Positions 9,979 to 22,436 of a DNA stretch of 64,000 bases are shown piece by piece. This stretch comes from Ignelater luminosus. Its lineage: Eukaryota > Arthropoda > Insecta > Coleoptera > Elateridae. A model generated the notes under the pieces. The model was given only the letters and a program-made list of their open reading frames with translations, searched no databases and was not told where the DNA came from. The position numbers and the translations under genes are program-made. The stretch is taken from contig VTPC01091310.1 in NCBI GenBank assembly GCA_011009095.1, positions 118,536-182,535 on the forward strand, written 5' to 3'. Position 1 is the stretch's first letter. Every line of letters starts with the position of its first letter.

Positions 9979-11708
9979 GCGATTAATTGTAGTACATTGT
10001 GCTTGTAACCCGTTCATTTGGAACTGGATATTCTAATACCCTAAATAAATCAAGAAAATGAGTAACTGATAGCGAATGTGTTAAAATAGACTAGAAGTTA
10101 AGCATGTTTAAACCTGAGACTAATGTTACTAATTTACACAAATCTCTTATGTTACTTTTTTGATCGATCGGGTACTGCAGGGTCGCAACTTACATAAAAG
10201 TATTTCTACTTAATTTTTATTTTACAATTTGATTAAAAATCAAGTAGCAATGGAAAATGTGAAATAGTAAACCTCGATGTCAAAAGTGTATAGAACATTG
10301 AGCGTTGGGCAGTTTAAGGCTAGGCAATTACTTTTTTTACTTTATTAAGATTAAGCAGGCACTTTAGAAACAAAAAGAAGTTGGTTAATATGCCTTTTTG
10401 CAACTTCCATCATCCACACAACAGTGTGATATTTTAACTTATTATTGATATAATATATACCATTAAGACCTAAGTTTGTAATTTTCATTTAAATAAACAG
10501 TCAACACCATAAAGTTGTAATTGTGGAAATGTCAATATAATTGTGATGTACTGTTTTAGGGTAACCCATTTATAACAAGAACCTTTCAGCGTCCGGTTGT
10601 CAACAAGAAAGAAGCTTATGATGGAGTAAAGTCTGCAATTTCAAAAATTAGATAATTTGCAATCATCCAGATCTATAGATTTCTTAATTTCCATTGTAGC
10701 TACATTTGTTTTCAAAGGACTGTATTTTTAATTACACCTTGGACTAGAGGTACTTCCTTTCGAGACAACTCCCTACGGTTTCACAATAAAAACCTAGAAA
10801 ACTACTTTGGAAATAAATAAAGAAAAACTTGTTGAGAGTACCCCAATATTTCAAATACTTAGAATTTTTACTAGATTGCTTGCTCTCACTTCAATGAGTA
10901 ATTAATTAGTAGTAATTATTAGTAGCTATTTCTCATGATGTTCCCTGAAATAAACATGTGCTAGCCGCTACTGGCATCGAATGATAAAACCATTACAGTA
11001 GTATGTTAGATAAATAGAAATTTGTTTCACAAAAATGTTATTTTCCCCGTTTTATACATTTGAGACAAAAAGCTACTATTTACCACCCATGATTAAAACG
11101 TTCATTTTGACTGTTTTGTACTGTTTGTCAGACAAAATTCAAAATTAAAGAAATGTATAACTATACTTCGTTCAGGATAACGAACTATTCGGAGTAAACA
11201 AAATTACTTACTATCTTACTGGCTATGATCAAGCTTGTTTTATACTAGGCGGGTTCGAATTCTGAGAAAGCAGAGCAAACAGAACAAGACAAATCTGACG
11301 TCACTGATAGAGCGCACCAAGCATGCAAGCCAGAAACATGTTCTTTCTTTTATTCGTTAGAATAACCTTCCTTGGGCAGAATTCTAAAAACGTGTTTTCA
11401 CAATCTATAACTGACCTATTGAGTCTCAGGAATTAAAAACTTCGGTTTACGATTTTCGACAGTCATTGGGAATCAAGTGTCGACCATAGAAAAAACACTT
11501 TCCAAATGAAATACAAGGAAACGAGATATAAATAATATCCAAAAAAATTTGGATTTCTCAACAATATCAAGGACACCTATAGAAATAAACCAAATTATTT
11601 TTCTTTAACTATAGATTCTTCAGAATTTACTACTAGACAGCTGTGATCTCCATTTGTGAAAGATTTTTGACTGATTATTAGAAATCTTATCTTTTGGTGA
11701 TAGACTAC
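9979..11708. other. Intergenic spacer between Gr genes A and B
   Basis: No open frame with recognisable homology, RNA gene or obvious repeat structure is seen. Scattered AT-rich sequence includes possible polyadenylation signals for gene A, such as AATAAA near 10043-10048. Confidence 0.4.
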
Positions 11709-11710
11709 TA

Positions 11711-13003
11711 CGAGGGCTGTTTGACGGAAGTGTGACATTTCAATAAAGAACAGGTTTAGCCTAGATTTTTTTTATTATTTTTCAACATAGTTCCCTTCAA
11801 GTGCTACACACTTAGTCCAACGACTTTCCAATTTCTTTAAGCCTTCTGAGAAATGTTCTTTTGGCAACTCGTCAAAATAGGCCTGCGTTGCAGCAATAAC
11901 CTCTTCATTTGATGCGAATTTTTTTCCTGCGAGAGATTTTTTCAAATTCGGAAATAAAAAAAGTCTCTTGGGGCCAGATCCGGTGAGTATGGTGGATGGG
12001 GAAGCAGTTCGTAGCGTAATTGTACCAATTTAGCGGTTGCAATTGCAGATGAATGAGATGGGGCGTTGTCGTAATGAAAGAGCACTTTCTTACGTGCCAA
12101 ATGTGGGCGTTTTTTCTTTAAGATAACATCAAAACGGGTCAATAAATCAGCATAATATTGGCCAGTTATTGTTTTACCCCTTTCCAAATAGTCAATATGG
12201 ATTATGCCTTTAGAATCCCAAAAAATAGTCGCCATGACCTTATTAGCCGAGTGACCAATTTTAGTCTTCTTTGGTGCACGTTCGTCTGGTGATATCCATT
12301 GTTTCACTGTTCCTTTGTCTCAGGGGTATGGTGGTGGATCCAGGTTTCGTCAACAGTCACATATCGGCGAAAAAACTCAACTGGATTACGTTGTAACATG
12401 ACCAAACATTGATTTGAAGGTTGAACACGAATTCTCATTTGGTCCACTGTGAGTAATCGCGGCACCCATCTTGCCGATACCTTTTTAATATACAAATGTT
12501 CGTGTAAAATATTATGCACCCGTTCGATTGAGATGCCAACAGCATCAACTATCTCGCGCACTTTCAAACGTCGATCAGCCATTACCATATTATGGATTTT
12601 GTCAACGATTTCCTTAGTAGTGACCGTTTGTAAGGGCCCGGGGCGTTCACCATCGTCAGTGCTCATACGGCCAGTTTTAAATGAATTAAACCACTTGGAA
12701 ACCATTCCATGCGATGGAGCAGATTCACCGTAATATTTCCGTAATTTCTCCTCAGTTTCTTTCACTGTTTTTTTCCACGTAAAAAATAATGTTTAATTAA
12801 AACACGAAATTCACGTTTTTCCATATTTACAAAATAGCACAAACTTGATTGATTTCTATGACTGTCAAATGTATACTATTTCACAGATTGACATGAAATT
12901 TGGAGGTTAAGCCTCTAAAAGACTGACGTATATGCTAATGTTTTCGATTTACCGATATCAGCGCCATCTAGCGGAAAGTCACGCTTCCGTCAAACAGCCC
13001 TCG
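11711..13003 (-). mobile_element. Irritans-type mariner transposon, near full length
   Basis: A 1.29-kb element is bounded by inverted repeats CGAGGGCTGTTTGACGGAAG and complement, with TA target duplications at 11709-11710 and 13004-13005. It sits upstream of Gr exon B1 in antisense orientation. It carries one transposase gene with frameshifts. Confidence 0.92.
11775..12765 (-). pseudogene. Mariner (DD34D) transposase with frameshifts
   Basis: The N-terminal part (12765 to 12304) has the paired HTH region with GMVSKWFNSFKTGRM, ARWVPRLLTVDQ and the first catalytic motif VTVDETWIHHHTPE. The frame shifts near 12305. The second part has KVMATIFWDSKG, the second aspartate motif FHYDNAPSHSS and PPYSPDLAPRDFF. 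Another shift near 11950 separates the C-terminus, which can be followed in another frame to a stop at 11775. All three catalytic aspartates remain, but the frame is broken at least twice, so it is inactive. Sequence style matches the irritans subfamily (Himar-like). Confidence 0.9.
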
Positions 13004-13252
13004 TATTTCAATATGTTCATTCGAATGCGCCAATTACCCTGAAAAATAAACATAACCATTATTTGCTATTAATTCATTTAATTTAAGGGGAAATATATTT
13101 TATAGCTATCCCCGCCTAACAAATTAAAATAATACATCAAGAAACTCTAGTTAAATGTATCAACACATTAAGTTGTCAGTGCTTGTAACAACGTATTATT
13201 GATTTTCTCTGGGAAAAATAATCTACCATTCGTTATTATTAAATAGAACAGT

Positions 13253-14158
13253 ATGATTTTGTTTTCACCAGCAAAAAATTTAGCAGAATCTTTAAACCCG
13301 TTAAGCATGTACGCTAGAATTATAGGAGTAGCTCCATATAAATTAAACATCAATAATGATAACGTAGTGGCTGTACCAGACAAAATATTATTTGCAATAA
13401 GGATAATATTCATCCCAGTTTTTGAATATTTTATTACGGAGAAACCTACAAATATACTAGATGTAGATGGCCATGGACTCATTTTAATTTCTCTACGATC
13501 TGTTATGCTATACGTAAATACTATTACTTGTGGTTTATATGTTTTACTGGGTTACTTACAAAGGCATAAAATTGAACATGTCGTAAGAAAACTACTACAG
13601 CAAGGCAATGAACTGCAGCTTCTAAATATTAAAGCAAATTATGTGAAAGATCAACTGATTGTTATCTTTTTTATCATCTTTCAAGTAATTAAGTTGGCTT
13701 TTATAGTTTTATGGTTAATGCTATATGCACAAGACCATCATTTGTATGTTGCGACATACATAATAGTTATACTACACAGCTCAAGTATACATCTGCATTT
13801 TGCTATTTTTTTAATAATAATGTTTAACAGATATAGGGTTTTAAACCAGCATTTAAAATCGTTCGGAAAAAGTAAACGTCAATACAATATTGAATTGTTC
13901 CAGATATTTAAAAAATTAAATGACAATCGCACAAGTTTGTTAAGAACAACACGTGTTTTATTGAAAGCGTTTCAAATACAGATTGTGATAAGATTGGCTA
14001 CTATATATTTGACAACAAACTATTCGTTATTCTTTTTATTTAAAAGTTTAAGATCAGAAAATGGTAGAAACTATGTATGGCTAAGAACGTATTTCTTCAT
14101 TTTTGATATGTCGGAAGTAGTACTTTTAGCCACCGTATCCAGTCTTGTAACAGACCAG
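13253..14158 (+). CDS. Gustatory receptor, gene B alternative first exon B1
   Basis: This 302-codon Gr first exon begins MILFSPAKNLAESLNPLSMY and has the motif IGVAPYKL near residue 24. Six hydrophobic spans follow, with FQIQIVIRLATIYLTTNYSL before the sixth. It ends at GACCAG followed by GTAAGG, a phase-0 donor after D-Q. Joined to the exons at 29299, 29431 and 30851 it gives about 376 residues. The splice must cross about 15 kb and skip exons B2 and B3. No stop or frameshift is seen. A mariner sits about 250 bases upstream in the promoter region. Confidence 0.85.
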
Positions 14159-14229
14159 GTAAGGCTTGTCTAATTATTTATTCATAGACACACATCATAA
14201 AGATACAGACTTTTCTTATGTTGATATTG

Positions 14230-14254
14230 ATTATTATTATTATTATTATTATTA
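14230..14254. repeat. (ATT)n microsatellite
   Basis: About eight tandem ATT units lie about 70 bases after exon B1, in the intron. Confidence 0.8.
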
Positions 14255-14314
14255 GTTATAATTTAACGATATTGAAATTTCCATAATTGTCCTAGAAAAG
14301 AAATTTATAACTAA

Positions 14315-14922
14315 AGGGCCCCTCAGACGATCAGTAGTACTGACAATATTTCCAAATATTGACAGTATTACTGATGGTCTGAGGGCAAACACTGACGTAC
14401 TGTCAGTATACTGATATACTTTCGGGATTCTGAAAGTATTCCATCAGTAATTGTAGGTGTGGTCAGTATACTGATGAAATAATGATGAGGGGCGTACTTG
14501 TCAGTACAGAGCACGACACCATGGATCCATGATCGCCAGTCGCCTCTCTCGGGCATGATTCTCTTGATAGTGACGGGGAAGAAGATGTAAATAAGAAAAC
14601 ATTTATATATATTTATATGATTTATTACGTTCAAATGGCCTAATTTATTTTTTTTTTTGAAAACCACTTTCTCGCCCAACGTCTTTTTTAGTTTGTCTTA
14701 AGTTTGCTAAAACAATAGCAAGACAAGCTTTTTGTTTATTATTCATTTCTTTACAAACACGACAATTTTCTCTACAGACGATTGAAAAACCGAACCACAC
14801 CTAGTCAAGGTAAAAGCTGATTAGATACTGATGTACTGATGGCAAATTGACCGTGTGAAGGCAATCGTCAGTATACTGTCAGTAAAAATATTGTCAGTAT
14901 TACTGATCGTCTGAGGGGCCCT
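14315..14922. repeat. Non-autonomous inverted-repeat element with CAGTATACTGA subrepeats
   Basis: The ends carry GGGCCCCTCAGACGATCAGT and its complement. Variants of GTCAGTATACTGA recur many times near both ends in both orientations. No coding capacity is seen. A long terminal repeat with dense subterminal repeats is typical of a MITE of a cut-and-paste DNA transposon, but the superfamily cannot be fixed because the target duplication is unclear. Confidence 0.7.
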
Positions 14923-15868
14923 TAACGTCAATCGGCATAATAAATACACGCCGGCAAAATTTATTGTAACAAATGTCCATGGAATTTTAACAAGAAGTAT
15001 ACAATGCAATAGATAGATCAATAAATATAGTTATAACACTATGTAAATCCTTAATATATTGAATTGAAAAACGAAGAGAACAACATGTCACGCTTTTATA
15101 GAACACTTCGTATTTTGGAAGAAATCCCAAGACGAAGAGGTAGCTATTCCGTGCAACTTCTTCAAGTAACATTTTGTTTTAATTTCTACAAATAACGACG
15201 CTCAGAACACCCTGTATAACTAACAGAAACTGTTGGCGAATGGTCTCTGCAATCTTTCTAATAAAATTAATATTGGAGCTATTCTGCAAGCAATTGTTAC
15301 TACTAATAATTAGATGGCCTCTAAATCTCGTTGCCATGAGCATGACTACGGTCAACCAAAATCTTTATTCTGGCATTTAACGGTCCTCTAATAGTGTAAT
15401 TTTCGGCGATCTTTTACAAAAACTCTTCATTGATTTATTTTAACTTAATACACTACACCTGCTACAGTCAAACGCATTCTAGAACGATAGATCATAGACT
15501 AAAATTCACTTTTTGTTTCTACTACTCCTGACAGTCAACTTTGATCTTGTAAAACTTGTCATGATTGTGTGATGCTGGCTTTAGAATCTAAGGTTATTTA
15601 ATTCCAAAGTTTAAACTGCATAGTTGCAATTATCTAGAAGAGTATTTGAAAATTTAAAATGCTAGGCATCAAAATACATAAGAAAATGATCGACACATAC
15701 CTTCAATTACGTTATAAAATGCCAACGATAATTAAAATATCTCTGCTATTTAAGCTATAAACATAGCCTGAAATAGTTAAAACTCGAAGTTGAAGTAATA
15801 CTTGGCAATGACTGAAAGTAAAAGGAAGTCGATTTAGGTTTTCGAACACATTATTTGCCTTTTTACTT
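14923..15868. other. Gene B intron, no gene recognised
   Basis: No recognisable coding sequence, RNA gene or repeat. Two minus-strand frames of about 60 codons have no homology that I can recognise. Confidence 0.4.
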
Positions 15869-15869
15869 A

Positions 15870-16306
15870 CAGCTGTTTGATACTATGCTAAATTTTGTGG
15901 AAATTTTATAAAGTATAAGAATTTTTACAAAAATTTCTTTGAAAATTTCTGGTACATTGTTGTAGCGAGTTGTATGCAACTATGCATAATTTTTTACAAA
16001 ATTTTTAATGTATCAATCTATTACAGCTGTTTGCAGTGTCCTTTAATCAACTTTAATGCGACTCGTAAACATAACCTCAAATAACAGGGAAGCAAGCAAA
16101 CGTGCAGACGATCAGCTGATGTCGGTACATAAACGCGCTCACGTTTACTGTGCATTTTCTGCAAGAAATTTGCCAAATTGTAGATGTTCTATTAAAATTT
16201 TATTGACAAAAATTTCTATGTAAACTCCGTTTCCAACGACCGAAAATTTCTAAAAAATTAATTTGTAAAAAACTTTTTAGAAAATTTAGCATAGTGTCAA
16301 ACAGCT
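15870..16306. repeat. MITE-like inverted-repeat element
   Basis: The left end has AGCTGTTTGATACTATGCTA and the right end has the complement of AGCTGTTTGACACTATGCTA. Both are followed by AAATTTT-rich stretches, and the element is about 440 bp long. No coding frame is present. Confidence 0.65.
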
Positions 16307-16562
16307 CTCGGAAAAAGAAATTGCACCTTCGATGAGATGACTGACATTAATTTGTGGGACATAAATTACAAGGTTACAGAAAAGTGGTTATGCACATTTT
16401 CAATGTAAACCAACTACTTTATTACCTTTTACCATAGATATGAAAGATCTTTAAATTTCCTATTAATTTTATCAAAATCGAAAAAACAAAAGAGTTACGA
16501 CAAAAAAAGTAGCGCCCTCTAGTCTGTCCACTTGAAAACATTCTTGAAACACAGAATTTACA

Positions 16563-17988
16563 TCAAACAGTGACCCCAAACGCCACACACTGGTCCGGAA
16601 ATACAAAAAGCTGGTCAAAGGTAAAACAACAAACTTTCGATTTGACTTTAGCGTCAGATAATTTGGAAAGAAATCCCTTTAAATATTCGAAAACTTCAAA
16701 ATTTAAATCCAGAGCTTTTACAAATTGTTTCATTAGGCCTAATTTTATATGTAACGGCGGCATCAATACATTCTTAGGCTCTACAACTGGTTCCGACTTT
16801 ACATTATGTTTTCCGATCTGAAATTCGGCTCGATTAGGCCATATACGCCGTTGGTAATGTACCGAATCTGCTCTGCTGTCCCACAGGCAAAGGTGACAAG
16901 GATATTTAGTATACCCGCCTTGCATTCCCATCAAAAAACCAACCATCTTAAAATCGCCTATTACAGGCCAATTGTATTCTGTATATTTTAACTTTTCAAG
17001 TATCATCTTCACACTATCCATAACTTTCCTTGAGCAATGCGGAATGTGCTAGGGGAAGACTCGGCAATTGGTTTCCGTTATGAAGAAGAACCGCTTTTAA
17101 GCTTTTTGAAGAGCTATCGATGAAAAGCCGCCAATCAGATGGTACGAATGGTATTCCGATTTCTTCGAACAAATCAGTCACGTTATTACAGTAACAAATA
17201 CCGGCTTCTGTCGTGAAAAAACATGAAAAAGTTTTATGTCGCTCTCGTTGATCAGTTATTTTCACATCATCTTCAAGCAAATTCCATTGCTTTAATCGTG
17301 AACCTAAAATCTCTGCTTTGATCTTGGGTAGGTTTGGGTTTCGTGCTAAGTCATTGAATTCAGCTGAGCTTATGAAATGTGGTCCAAAACTCTGCGACTT
17401 TAACATGAATTCACTACCATCGGTGTTGGTTAGTGGTGCACTGCATTCTGTTGAACTTTGTGAAGATTGAACTGCGAGGTTATCTAATTCCGAACGTGAT
17501 GGAATAGGAAAATTTTCATCATGAGGTATCGAAGATGATGTTGAAGAAAGATCAGGATAATAAATCTTTTCAGCATTTTCACCAGATCGACGCTTACTTG
17601 GATTAACGATACAAAAATAACAGTCTTGCACATGATCACTAGGTTCCCTCCAAAGTCGTGGCACCGCAAACTTCATGTGTCGTTTTTCTCCTCGATACCA
17701 GGCTAGAAATAACAAAATAACAACTAGTGTAATTCAGATTTGCTCGACGTTTGTAAAACTTTTATATTTCAGTTTTTTACCTTCCAATGTATTTTTGCAA
17801 TTAACGCAGGCAAAGTAAGGTACCCAATTTTTATCTTGATTCCGGATTTTCAGGTTATAATAGGCTTCGTAAGCTTCGCAAAGTTTCAAATTTGTTGCCA
17901 AAGCAAATTTCTTACTCCTTACTCTAATAAATTCACCACAAATAAAACAGAATGAATCAACATCCTGTTTACACTGTCTTGATGCCAT
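16563..17988 (-). pseudogene. Two-exon gene of unknown function, frameshifted and truncated
   Basis: Exon 1 (17988 to about 17778) starts MASRQCKQDVDSFCFICGEF and contains paired cysteines CFIC and CVNC, a likely zinc-binding module. An intron of about 85 bases with GT-AG ends joins TLE to AWYRGEKRHMKFAVPRLWRE in exon 2, where DCYFC follows. Exon 2 has a serine-rich linker, then SDWRLFIDSSSKSLKAVLLH. One extra base near 17015 breaks the frame inside KESYDSVK. The next frame continues with WPVIGDFKMVGFLMGMQGGY and CHLCLWDSRA. The frame stops at 16563 without the expected C-terminal part. I recognise the family only as a multicopy, uncharacterised insect and invertebrate gene, possibly transposon-derived. 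It is antisense to gene B, inside its long intron. Confidence 0.65.
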
Positions 17989-18579
17989 TTTCTAATTTAG
18001 TAATAAACAAAGGCGGTTATTACAGCTGTGATAGACAAGTAAACACTCACTAATGGGCCCTTGACAAATAATATTCGATTTACTATCGGGTTATTAAAAG
18101 TGCTGCCATCTGTTGCTCATAAAATCAATTAAAATCTTTAAAACTTAATCATCGGCATAAATTAGACAAAAGCAAACTTTAAAAGCTAAATTTGGAAATT
18201 TAAGTGTTTTTCGGTGTCTAGAATCAGAATTTAAGCATTACAACAGAAACCCAAAAAAAAATTTTTGTTGTTGACTTGTGTTATTAATCTTTTTTGAATA
18301 TTTAAAATGGACCAGTCAGATAAAGATACGTGGAATTATAATTGAAATAAGTGATGTGTTGAAAACAAAAGTTAAATTTACCACAATGCAATTTTTTCAA
18401 AACAATCATACAAAAGAAGAAACTTCACAATTTACAAATGTAGAAAAACAACTATGAATTCTGCAGAATTCTGTGACGACCTTGACTACCCCATACATGT
18501 AATTTAATGAACTAACATAATTGACAAAAAACAGCTGCTCATAGGTGTTTGTCCAACAATAATGCACGTGTTTCGCAAT

Positions 18580-18835
18580 AGCTGTCAAAATACGTATTTG
18601 TATGATGGAATTCATTTTCAGATCAATCGAGCGACTCAAAGAAATCTTATACGCCATATTGGATCCGCCATTTTGGATTTTTGAATTTTGACTTAACAAT
18701 TGTAATTAGCGAACACAGAAATATGATGAAATTTATTTTCAGCCCAATCGAGCAAGTCAAAAAAAAACCTTGTCCGCCATATTGGATCCGCCATTTTGGA
18801 TTTTTAGACTTTGATTTCTAAATCGTAATCCGTGA
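18580..18835. repeat. Direct repeat, two units of about 120 bp
   Basis: Two adjacent copies share GGAATTCATTTTCAG-like and CAATCGAGC segments and then CCATATTGGATCCGCCATTT (about 18656 and 18777). They differ at several positions. No coding sequence is seen. They may be part of an unrecognised transposon. Confidence 0.65.
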
Positions 18836-18839
18836 CTTC

Positions 18840-20985
18840 GAAAACCCCAATATGTAAATCTTCGTGGGCGTAGAATAATGTTTTTATATTTTGACCAAGT
18901 TTTCGGGATTTCAGACCACTGTGCGCCAGAAGAAAATATTGATTGATTTAAATTTTATAAATGAAGTTAATGATTCTTTGTCCGTTCTTTAACCGTCAAT
19001 ATCTAATAAAACATACATTATCGGACCATGGCTCATATGAACTTCTTTGGTGACTTTAACGAGACGAATCAGATGTTGCCGTGTGTACTTATGAATCACC
19101 CGTACATGTGCCAAAAAAAATCACGTTGAGATGTCAATGGAATCCCTAATTTTTAAACATTGTTTTTGCAGGATCTTATGAAAATTGCCATTCATATACA
19201 CGTACTAACGAATGTTATGTTTATGTTTATTTGTTAATGCTAGAAATCATCCCCCCTCGTTACGTATTTCAAGTTGGATTAAGTCATCATGGATAATCGT
19301 CGAGCTGAAATCAAGTACCAAAGTTTTGTTTTTATTTCTGAATGCTTAATACACAATACTATTGCTGTCCACTTCTTCAAAGTAAAATTGATTTTATTTT
19401 TGACAACCAAAGTTCTACCAACACAGCAGAAGATTTATTATTTTTGAGATTGGTCTTACAATACAAAAGCAGAAAAGAAATTGTGAAGAGGTGTAACCAT
19501 AAAAGAGGCTTTGGAGTAGAAATAGAGTGGCACTTTTCTGTCACAGTTTATGGGAAAAATAATGTCACGGTTTAGGAGACACAGAGGACCCACGCTGGCT
19601 AGAATATTACTAAAATAAACCTTTTTAACTGGTGTGCAAAATAATTCAACAATTCAGTTCTTTACTGCACTAATCAGAAACACTTGGAGAACGAAAACTT
19701 TTAAAAACTCGTTTCCAAGAAGCAGAGTCCATTGTATGAACAAACAGTATCACGTCTTCATTCAACAACAAAAGTTTTTTCATTCAGTGATACGAGTGAA
19801 ACTCATATAGTAATTGAAGAAGGTTCAACTCTCATGATGGATGAAACACAAAATTATGTAGTTTGCGAGCACGGTCAGTGTTAGCAGAGTGTGTTCATTT
19901 CTAGTTAGTTCAATCTTCTCATGCGAAAGTCAAGTGCTGAACAATTCTACGGCTTGTTAAACCGTATTTGCTTGTGTTAGAGACTTGTTTTCATAGAACA
20001 AGTACGTATTCAATTCGTCTAAATATTTCTTGGTCGGAAGTTTTAAGAGGCAAATGAATTAAACCGTTATCATCCTAAAGGGTTGAACAATTTGAGTACG
20101 GGACTTTGTGTTTACCTGAACCGCAGGTAACGTGTAATGCGTTTATTGTTTCTTAAGCTAAAAAGATTGAGCCAACTAGAAATAAACGCAGTACAGCTGG
20201 GTAACGTTTACTCGAAAAACTACTTTCCTATATCCTTCTAGACAGACATTTTAAAACTGTCAGTGACAAAAGCTGATCGGAAAACTGCTGCAGGCAGAAT
20301 TTACAACTTAATGCAAAGAAAATGCCTGCTGCTTCAAAAGCTTTACCTGCGAGATTAAATATAAAAAGCAAAACAAAGAATGTTAACTCTAATTTACAAA
20401 TAAGGTAGATAATAGATTAAAAAATCAGTTCCCTGTTTATTTAGCCCAAAACAGGCATATTTTCTGATACACAATAAACAATTCAATAAAGTTAGCAAAC
20501 TAATGATTACGTCCAAAATGATAAACCTTTAAATGGCTATGTCTCGAGAAAGGTAATTTTCAGAAGAAGTTACAAAAAATACTTAACAATTAGGATCCCA
20601 TTGAGATCCCAACATGATTTTTAAAATACGCGTTTTTTAAATACTACCAATCTAGTCAGGTGGTATATCAGATGAAAGCCTATTGAATTCCGAACAAACC
20701 AGTATTTTTTCCACTAACTAAGATGTCTCAACTCTGGCCTGAAAATATGGTGGTTTTGTATAGGGATGCACATCAAAAAACACAGAATTTTGAAAACCTT
20801 CAAACTTATAAATCGAAAACAAAATGATATTTAAAAAATCTCTCCGTTGTTGATTCACCGTAAAAAATCGAGAAAATATAAAATGGTAAAGTATAACATG
20901 CATTGGATTACTCAAAAAAAATTACCCTTATAATTGACCCAGTTAATATTTAGGTAACTGGGTAAATAACTTCGAACGTGCCCCA
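18840..20985. other. Gene B intron, no gene recognised
   Basis: About 2 kb without a recognisable gene, RNA or transposon. A 77-codon plus-strand frame at 19342-19575 has no domain I know. Confidence 0.4.
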
Positions 20986-20989
20986 GAGT

Positions 20990-21155
20990 TTTATTCCTTA
21001 GATGGATAAATTGCTTTAATTATTATTACATCAAAACATATCTCTGATCAAAAGACTATTTTCAAACAAAGCGTAATTAAATTATTGATTTTATATTAAT
21101 CATCGGCTAGATACAAAACATCATCCATTAAACGCTAGTTATTGAATAAAACGAC
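20990..21155 (+). promoter_or_regulatory. Conserved upstream block of Gr exon B2
   Basis: The 165 bases before the B2 start match those before C1 (34850-34988) along their length, including CTTTAATTATTATTACATCA, ATTGATTTTATAT and AAAACGACATG. The match may carry a promoter for the alternative first exon, or may just reflect recent duplication. Confidence 0.45.
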
Positions 21156-22049
21156 ATGACTGTGTTTTCTCCAGCAAAAAATATAGCAGAATCTTTATCT
21201 CCATTATGTACTTATGGCAGAATTACAGGGTTGGCTCCATATACATTGAAAATTACTACAAATGGTGTGGCAGCAGTGCCAGATAAGATGTTGATTATAA
21301 TAAGGGTATTAGTTATTGCTACAATTCCATATTTAGAAAAACCTAAGAATATACAAGATATTTACGGACATGGTCCCATTTTAATTTTTCTGTGGTATAT
21401 TTTAGAATATCTCAATATAATCAATTTTATGTTATATGTTTTAATTGGACTCTTACAAAGGCATAAAATTGTACACCTTTTGAGAGAACTATTACACGTG
21501 GACAATCAACTACAGTTTCTCGACGTGGAAATAAACCACTACAAAGATCAGCTTGTTGTCATCTATATTATTATCTTTCAAGTAACTAAAATTGGTATTT
21601 TGCTTTTAATAGCAGCTATATACATGCAAGACAATTATTCATACCTAATTAGATACATACTATTCATAGTACCCAGTTCAAATGTACATTTACATTTTAT
21701 GATTATTTTGTTTATAATAATAAAAAGGTACAGAATTATAAACCAGTATATAAAATCTTTTGAGAAAAGTAAACCTAAGAATAATTTACTACTGATACTA
21801 AACAAACTGAAAGATATTCGCGAGAATCTGTTATGCACGACTAATGTTCTACTAAAAGCATTTCAAATACAAATCTTGATAAGAGTTACTAACATATATC
21901 TGACAATGAATTACTCTTTATTTTTCTTAATTAAAAATTTAACATTGATAAATGACGGAAACTACGTATGGTTCAGAGTATATTTCTTCATTTTTGACAT
22001 AACAGAAATAATATTTTTGGTCACTGTCTGCAGTGCTGCAATAGATGAG
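21156..22049 (+). CDS. Gustatory receptor, gene B alternative first exon B2
   Basis: This 298-codon Gr first exon begins MTVFSPAKNIAESLSPLCTY and has TGLAPYTL near residue 24. Six hydrophobic spans follow, with FQIQILIRVTNIYLTMNYSL before the sixth. The exon ends at GATGAG followed by GTAAGC, phase 0 after D-E. With the shared exons at 29.3-30.9 kb the receptor is about 372 residues. It is the closest paralogue of C1 at 34989, as the coding starts and the flanks on both sides match. The frame is intact. Confidence 0.87.
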
Positions 22050-22436
22050 GTAAGCTATTAAATACATTGTTTACACCCTTTCTCAACATACCGTGAATAT
22101 ACCAAGAGACGGAACATTCCTTTCCCCTTACAAATATTTCTTCAGTACAAGTAATTGCAAATCTGGCAATGTTGCTTTAAGATACCTACATAGTTGCACC
22201 CAACTAGTACATACACACAAATATCCTTGTCTAAAAGCATACTGTTCAAGATTGTTGAAAACACATGATTTTCACAAATAAATTTCCAATTTTTAAAAAA
22301 CTAAAAAAGTTTCTAATGCTCAGTCGACTTCCTTTACAATTTATACTAACAAAGAGAAATGACGTGAAAGAGAGATGTAATACCAATAAGATATCATTGA
22401 ATTCGGAAATCAATTCCGATTTCAAATACACAGTTA

